In this document: positions 6,371 through 9,960 of the stretch, piece by piece
Layout of the letters: every line of letters begins with the position of its first letter
Numbering within the stretch: position 1 is the first letter of the stretch
Source: an uncultured Pseudomonas sp.
GTDB taxonomy: Bacteria; Pseudomonadota; Gammaproteobacteria; Pseudomonadales; Pseudomonadaceae
Length of the DNA: 9,960 nucleotides
Direction of reading: 5' to 3'
Assembly (NCBI RefSeq): GCF_946885885.1
Contig: NZ_CAMPHN010000158.1
Location: 1-9,960, forward strand
Program-made: the position numbers and the translations under genes
Notes under the pieces: generated by a model
Database searches by the model: none
Told to the model about the DNA's origin: nothing
What the model saw: the letters and a program-made list of their open reading frames with translations, nothing else

Positions 6371-7450
6371 TTAGCGATTACTAGCCCAGTTCTGCGGCAA
6401 ATTAATGAAGTCCACCAATTCACGCAGGCGACCATGGTCGCGGGCATTGAAGTGGAAGGCCAGGCGCGTCATATCGCGAAACTCCGGTTCGTCGTTTTCC
6501 GCTTCGCAGCAAGGCTGTTGCTGGTAGCTGCCGCTCAGGCACAAGTCGGCGAACTCTTTTTCGAGGGTCTGCAAGGCGCCATCGTGCAGAGGATGGGTCA
6601 TGCGGATCAGCAGGTTGCCGTTAAGCCAGCGCGTGGAGTGAAAGTTACGGTAGAAGCGGGCGATTTCCTCACCTGCCTCTTCGGCGCTGTGAACCAGGCG
6701 CATCAGCTGCATATCGCTGGGCAGAATGTAGTGTCGGCCCTGGAGTTGTTCGCGGATAAAACGCAGCGCTTCCTGCCAATAGGTGCTGTCGGGTTCGTCG
6801 AGCAAAATGATCGGCACCAGCGGGCTTTTGCCGGTTTGGATCAGGGTCAGGACTTCCAATGCCTCGTCCAGGGTGCCGAAGCCGCCGGGGCAGAACACCA
6901 GGGCATCGGCTTCCTTGACGAAGAACAGCTTGCGCAGAAAGAAGAAATGGAAGGACAGCAGATTGTCGGTGCCGCCGACGATGGGATTGGCTTTTTGCTC
7001 GAAGGGTAGGGTGATGTTGAAACCCAGGCTGTTGTCCCGCCCCGCGCCTTCATGGGCCGCGTTCATGATGCCGCCACCGGCGCCGGTGATCACCATAAGG
7101 TCGAGCCGTGCCAGGACCTCGCCCAATTCGCGGGCCAGGCTATAGGACGGATGCTCTCTGGGCGTGCGCGCCGAACCGAATACGGTGACTTTGCGTCGGC
7201 GCTTGAATTGCTCCAGGGTACTGAAGGCGTGCTCCATTTCACGCAAGGTCTGCAGCATGATCTTGGCGTCCCAGCGATTGCGGTCGGCTTGGGCCATACG
7301 TGCCACGGTGGTCAGCATGTCGCGGTAGAGCGGCGTGTTGGGGCTGTCCGGTGGAGCGACCAAAGCGACCAGCTCGGCTATCTTGCTGCCCAGGTCGATA
7401 GCGCTGGTTTGTACGTGCCGAGATAGATAATCGTCTGCTTCATAGGGCAT
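6371..7450 (-). CDS. LOG-family (TIGR00730/PF03641) nucleotide 5'-monophosphate hydrolase
   Basis: The 359-residue cytosolic protein has a Rossmann-type LOG core at about 87-265. It contains FGSAR (91-95), GAGGGIMNAAHEGA (123-136), LRKLFF (172-177, presumed catalytic Arg173) and PGGFGTLDE (188-196, catalytic Glu196). LOG proteins cleave the N-glycosidic bond of nucleoside 5'-monophosphates, giving base plus ribose-5-phosphate. Many are labelled lysine decarboxylase by mistake. This form is longer than the usual 180-200 residues. It has a helical N-terminal extension of about 85 residues and a C-terminal one of about 95, and is shorter than PpnN (454), so the substrate is open. The ATG at 7448-7450 has a perfect AAGGAG seven bases upstream. 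The neighbour upstream on the same strand is the MBL protein, over 370 bases away, so independent transcription is likely. Confidence 0.9.
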   Translation of the reverse strand: MPYEADDYLSRHVQTSAIDLGSKIAELVALVAPPDSPNTPLYRDMLTTVARMAQADRNRWDAKIMLQTLREMEHAFSTLEQFKRRRKVTVFGSARTPREHPSYSLARELGEVLARLDLMVITGAGGGIMNAAHEGAGRDNSLGFNITLPFEQKANPIVGGTDNLLSFHFFFLRKLFFVKEADALVFCPGGFGTLDEALEVLTLIQTGKSPLVPIILLDEPDSTYWQEALRFIREQLQGRHYILPSDMQLMRLVHSAEEAGEEIARFYRNFHSTRWLNGNLLIRMTHPLHDGALQTLEKEFADLCLSGSYQQQPCCEAENDEPEFRDMTRLAFHFNARDHGRLRELVDFINLPQNWASNR

Positions 7451-7604
7451 ACAACGTCTCCTTCTGATGCCGGCCGGGCATGTGCAATAGCGAGCCCAGC
7501 CTTGCTATGAGTATGGCTGGGCTCCTGCGCAGTGGTGGAAATAGTCGTATGGCCGGCTCGAGTCCGTGGTTTATGTCGCCGCCTTGGTTTCGACGAGCCT
7601 CCGC
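7451..7604 (-). promoter_or_regulatory. Hairpin-rich leader of the LOG gene
   Basis: Two inverted repeats sit upstream of the Shine-Dalgarno (7458-7463). ATGCC-GGCCG-GGCAT (7467-7481) begins three bases from it. A perfect 10-bp stem, GAGCCCAGCC (7492-7501)/GGCTGGGCTC (7515-7524), has a 13-base loop. No T tract follows the large stem on the minus strand. I found no convincing -35/-10 pair. The structures could control translation or decay, or mark the end of the MBL transcript. No known riboswitch is recognised. Confidence 0.4.
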
Positions 7605-7827
7605 TTAGCAAGCCGTTGAAAAACTATCTACGTTAGCCCTCTTGATAAAAGAAAGGGGCGTTAAAAACAGGCTCGGGTGCGAGCCCAGTCCGCTTGATTC
7701 GCTGCGCTCACCCTTCGGGCCAGCCGTTGGCTGTTACTTCGCTGCGCTGCGTTTCTCGCCTGTTTTTGCGGGGCCGCCATCGGTATTGTCTTGCCTGCCT
7801 CGCCTACGTTTTTCAACGGCCTGTTAG
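7605..7827. mobile_element. MITE-like non-autonomous element with TTAG target duplication
   Basis: The element spans 7609-7823 (215 bases). Its ends are CAAGCCGTTGAAAAAC (7609-7624) and the inverse of CAGGCCGTTGAAAAAC (7808-7823), giving 16-bp terminal inverted repeats with one mismatch. TTAG flanks it on both sides (7605-7608 and 7824-7827) as an apparent target-site duplication. A second inverted pair, AAAAACAGGC (7663-7672)/GCCTGTTTTT (7758-7767), lies nearly symmetrically inside. The core has small hairpins, GGCTCG-GGTG-CGAGCC (7670-7685) and CAGCC-GTT-GGCTG (7721-7733), and an 11-base direct repeat TTCGCTGCGCT (7698, 7738). No transposase is encoded. YTAR duplications such as TTAG/CTAA are typical of the IS5 group, so an IS5-type transposase may move it. 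The right TTAG contains the TAA stop of the MBL gene. Confidence 0.65.
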
Positions 7828-9227
7828 AGGGCGATTTGCTCGCCGGGTTCTGGAATGTTGGCGATCCAATTCAGGCGCTCGCGCAACGCCTGTTGCAGGG
7901 CCTGCATTTTTTCCAGCTCGCCATGCACCAGGTACAGCTCCGGGCGATGCTCGAAATGGCTGGCCCAGTCGAGCAATTGCGACTGCCCGGCATGGGCGGA
8001 AAAGCCGCCGAGCGTGTGAATCCTGGCTTTTACCGCTATCCGTTGGTGCAGCATCTTCACCGTTTCGGCGCCATCGACAATCGCCCGGCCCGGCGTACCC
8101 CTGGCCTGGAAGCCGGGGAACACCACATGGCATTCGCTACGCCAAAGGTTGTGTTTGAAGTGATGGGCGATACGTCCGCCGGTGCACATGCCACTGCCGG
8201 CGATGATGATCGCACCGCTCTTGATCCTATTGATCGCCATGGATTCCTCCGGGGAGGGGGTGCAGCGCAGGATGGGCAGCCAATCTTCGATGCGTTTGAC
8301 GTTCTTGGCATCCAGCAAGGCCCGGTCCTCCGAGTTGAACTGGTGCTGGAAGCGCGAATAGATAGCGTTGGCGCGAATCGCCATGGGGCTGTCGAGAAAC
8401 ACCGCTTGCTGGGGCAGACGACCTTCCTGATAGAAACGTCCGAGGTAGAAAATCAGGTCCTGGGTGCGGCCAACGGCGAAGGAGGGGATCAACACGTTGC
8501 CGCCATCGCGGTGGGCCTGTTGCAGGATGTCCGCCAGTTCGTCGAGGGTTTCCTCGCCGCAGCGGTGATCGCGGTCGCCATAGGTGGATTCGAGTAGCAG
8601 CACATCCGCACGGCTCAGGGTGGCGGGGTTATGCATCAGCGGCGAGCAGGTATTGCCCAGGTCGCCGGAAAACACCAGGCGCCTGGTCAGGTGGTGGTCC
8701 TGGATTTCCAGCTCGACGATCGCCGAACCGAGAATATGCCCGGCATCGTGGAAGGTCACCTGCACCCCGGAGGCCACCTCTTGCGCCGCCGCATAGGCCA
8801 CAAACCGGCGCTGTTTGAGCGTCTGTTCGGCATCGGCAATTGTGTACAGCGGCGTGATAGGCGGCTTGCCGAGGCGTTCGCGCCATTTGTTTTCCCACTC
8901 GGCGTCCTTTTCCTGAATGAAGGCGGCGTCGAGCAACATCAATTCCATCAGCTCGCAGCTGGCTTCGGTGGCGAATATCGGCCCGCGATAGCCGGCGCTG
9001 ACCAGCTTGGGCAGAAGACCGGTGTGGTCGATATGGGCATGGGAGATCACCACGGCATCCAGGCTTTGCGGGTCGAAGGCAAAGGCGCCGCGGTTGCCTT
9101 CCTCCTCCTCACGGCGGCCCTGACGCATGCCGCAATCGAGCAGCACCTTGGCGCCGTCGCGGCTTTCGATCAGGTAGCAAGAACCCGTCACTTGTTGAAT
9201 GGCGCCAAGAAAGCTGAGTAAGGCCAT
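7824..9227 (-). CDS. MBL-fold beta-CASP/RMMBL ribonuclease-like protein (CPSF-73/RNase J-like)
   Basis: The 467-residue protein is of the metallo-beta-lactamase RNA-processing type. The metal-binding motif is SHAHIDH (H63, H65, D67, H68), with H164 in DAGHILGSA and D189 in FSGDLG completing the two-zinc site. The beta-CASP domain follows: LLESTYGDRDH with Glu213 (motif A), HHFKH at 355-359 (motif B), and GGFSAHAGQ with His412 (motif C). An RMMBL end with LVHGE (His435) closes it. All catalytic residues are present. Proteins of this layout, such as Thermus TTHA0252, are RNases; the RNA target here is unknown. I chose the ATG at 9225-9227 (MALLSFLGAIQQVTGS). It starts the fold directly and has AAGGA eight bases upstream. 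The frame stays open to 9953, but that part is antisense to the next gene. The stop overlaps the TTAG flank of the MITE-like element. Confidence 0.93.
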   Translation of the reverse strand: MALLSFLGAIQQVTGSCYLIESRDGAKVLLDCGMRQGRREEEEGNRGAFAFDPQSLDAVVISHAHIDHTGLLPKLVSAGYRGPIFATEASCELMELMLLDAAFIQEKDAEWENKWRERLGKPPITPLYTIADAEQTLKQRRFVAYAAAQEVASGVQVTFHDAGHILGSAIVELEIQDHHLTRRLVFSGDLGNTCSPLMHNPATLSRADVLLLESTYGDRDHRCGEETLDELADILQQAHRDGGNVLIPSFAVGRTQDLIFYLGRFYQEGRLPQQAVFLDSPMAIRANAIYSRFQHQFNSEDRALLDAKNVKRIEDWLPILRCTPSPEESMAINRIKSGAIIIAGSGMCTGGRIAHHFKHNLWRSECHVVFPGFQARGTPGRAIVDGAETVKMLHQRIAVKARIHTLGGFSAHAGQSQLLDWASHFEHRPELYLVHGELEKMQALQQALRERLNWIANIPEPGEQIAL

Positions 9228-9280
9228 AGCTGAAATCCTTTTTATAACGGCAAGGTTTTTTGCAGGTTGCCGGATTTTTG

Positions 9281-9312
9281 GGTCATAGACCTTGATGCAG
9301 GTCAGCGTGACC
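9281..9312. promoter_or_regulatory. Tandem palindromes in the divergent intergenic region
   Basis: Between the MBL start (9227) and the plus-strand gene (9360) lie GGTC-ATA-GACC (9281-9291) and GGTCA-GCG-TGACC (9300-9312). The two share the GGTC/GACC half-site and sit about one helical turn and a half apart, centre to centre. This could be an operator serving either or both divergent genes. No clear promoter pair could be fixed. TAGACT at 9329-9334 is a possible -10 for the plus-strand gene. Confidence 0.35.
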
Positions 9313-9359
9313 ACCGCGCGGCCCGCCCTAGACTGAGACACTTCAGAAGGAGCCAGCCC

Positions 9360-9960
9360 ATGCCCCAGATACTGCCCAATGCCGACCATTTGGCCGAACA
9401 TGCCCTTGCCGAGCCAAGCTTCGCCGACTGGCAGCGCGGTTATGGCCCTTTGCAGCATAGTCCGCAGACTTGCGCCGCGGTGTATCGCCTGGCCCATCAG
9501 TTGGTGCAGGCCGGATTGCAACCTGACCTGGCCAGCGTTTACCGCTTGTTCGGCGCCTTGGATCGGCTCAGTGCCGCCGGGCTTTGGCTGGTCGCGCATA
9601 TGACTTATGCCCAGCGTGTGCGCCTCGACGGCAGCAGCCTGGATGCGGAGGATTTCAAGGCCAAGCCCGAGGGCCATACCGGCGGCGCGCTGAACATGGT
9701 ACCGGCCTATGCCGGTTACCTCGCCTTGAATGCCCTGACCGGAGAAACCCGCGCCTGGCTGATGGGCCAGGGGCATTGCGTGGCGGCGATCGAGGCGCTG
9801 AACCTGCTCACGGCCAATCAGCACCCTGAACAAGCCGCGCGCTACAGCTGCGACGAACAGGGGATGAGCCGTCTGGTGGCGGATTTCTACAGCTATGCCC
9901 AGGCCGCCGACGGTACGCCGGGAGTGCCCTTGGGCAGCCATGTCAATCCGCATACCGCGG
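9360..9960 (+). CDS. Phosphoketolase-like thiamine-diphosphate protein, N-terminal part (partial)
   Basis: The frame is open from the ATG at 9360-9362 to the window end, giving 200 residues with no stop. The start has a perfect AAGGAG seven bases upstream. GHTGGALN (105-112), followed by a helix and then LMGQGHC (134-140), resembles the GHWGTTPGLN...MGPGHGG pattern of the XFP N-terminal domain of phosphoketolases. GSHVNPHTA (192-200) sits where phosphoketolases have PSHFAPETPG. The key motifs differ from true phosphoketolases. Pseudomonas proteins of this type, about 800 residues long, are often annotated as xylulose 5-phosphate 3-epimerase, a label I regard as unproven. It is divergent from the MBL gene with 132 bases between starts. 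The residues for ThDP binding and activity would lie mostly outside the window. Confidence 0.75.
   Translation, partial: MPQILPNADHLAEHALAEPSFADWQRGYGPLQHSPQTCAAVYRLAHQLVQAGLQPDLASVYRLFGALDRLSAAGLWLVAHMTYAQRVRLDGSSLDAEDFKAKPEGHTGGALNMVPAYAGYLALNALTGETRAWLMGQGHCVAAIEALNLLTANQHPEQAARYSCDEQGMSRLVADFYSYAQAADGTPGVPLGSHVNPHTA

Noticed and set aside
6058..6384. 108-residue frame with a CxxC-like start (VCQDCLYS)
   Set aside because: It runs through the palindromic repeat, has no Shine-Dalgarno, begins at a non-ATG codon and overlaps the LOG stop on the other strand.
6296..7009. Plus-strand frame starting MVLLAAAVLAAVITQA, like a signal peptide
   Set aside because: Beyond the first 25 residues it is antisense to the LOG gene. 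The hydrophobic start arises from the GCTGCT/AGCAGC hairpin, and there is no clear ribosome site.
7791..8597. 268-residue plus-strand frame
   Set aside because: It is antisense to the MBL gene, which has complete catalytic motifs, and no family is recognisable in it.
9228..9953. Upstream extension that would make the MBL protein 709 residues
   Set aside because: The extra part is antisense to the phosphoketolase-like gene and its own promoter region. The MBL fold begins at MALLSFLG with a good ribosome site.

Overview
The window is a piece of a Pseudomonas chromosome. The evidence is the gene order rpoS - rsmZ - fdxA - mutS - pncC - recA - recX, which is the conserved Pseudomonas arrangement. 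It is supported by protein sequences that read as Pseudomonas/Azotobacter throughout, a GacA-type upstream box before rsmZ, and a CTG-N10-CAG LexA box before recA. I cannot name the species. FdxA looks almost identical, from memory, to Azotobacter vinelandii ferredoxin I.

Left part (1-3660): the last 28 codons of rpoS and its terminator; a regulatory stretch with the GacA palindrome and an AT-rich segment; and the small RNA RsmZ (about 331-463), which soaks up RsmA/CsrA. On the opposite strand lie fdxA, a 7Fe ferredoxin, and mutS, the mismatch sensor. The rsmZ and fdxA transcripts converge, each with its own hairpin terminator. Middle part (3664-5828): pncC (nicotinamide-nucleotide amidase) is divergent from mutS. 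It is followed by recA behind a LexA box, then recX 11 bases after recA, then a strong terminator. This block joins global regulation, DNA repair, the SOS response and salvage of NMN, which bacterial DNA ligase releases.

Right part (5829-9960): a non-coding interval of about 540 bases holds two asymmetric palindromic repeats and smaller hairpins. A LOG-family nucleotide hydrolase (minus strand) follows, with a hairpin-rich leader. Next comes a 215-base element with 16-base terminal inverted repeats and flanking TTAG, sitting exactly at the stop codon of the next gene. That gene encodes an MBL/beta-CASP/RMMBL protein (RNase J/CPSF-73-like, minus strand). Last, divergently, is the 5' end of a phosphoketolase-like thiamine-diphosphate protein, cut by the window edge.

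The window is mostly core chromosome and I see no new defence or mobile system. The parts that merit a second look are the MITE-like element at 7609-7823, the two asymmetric palindromes after recX, and the three-half-site GacA box. No tRNA, rRNA or CRISPR array was seen.
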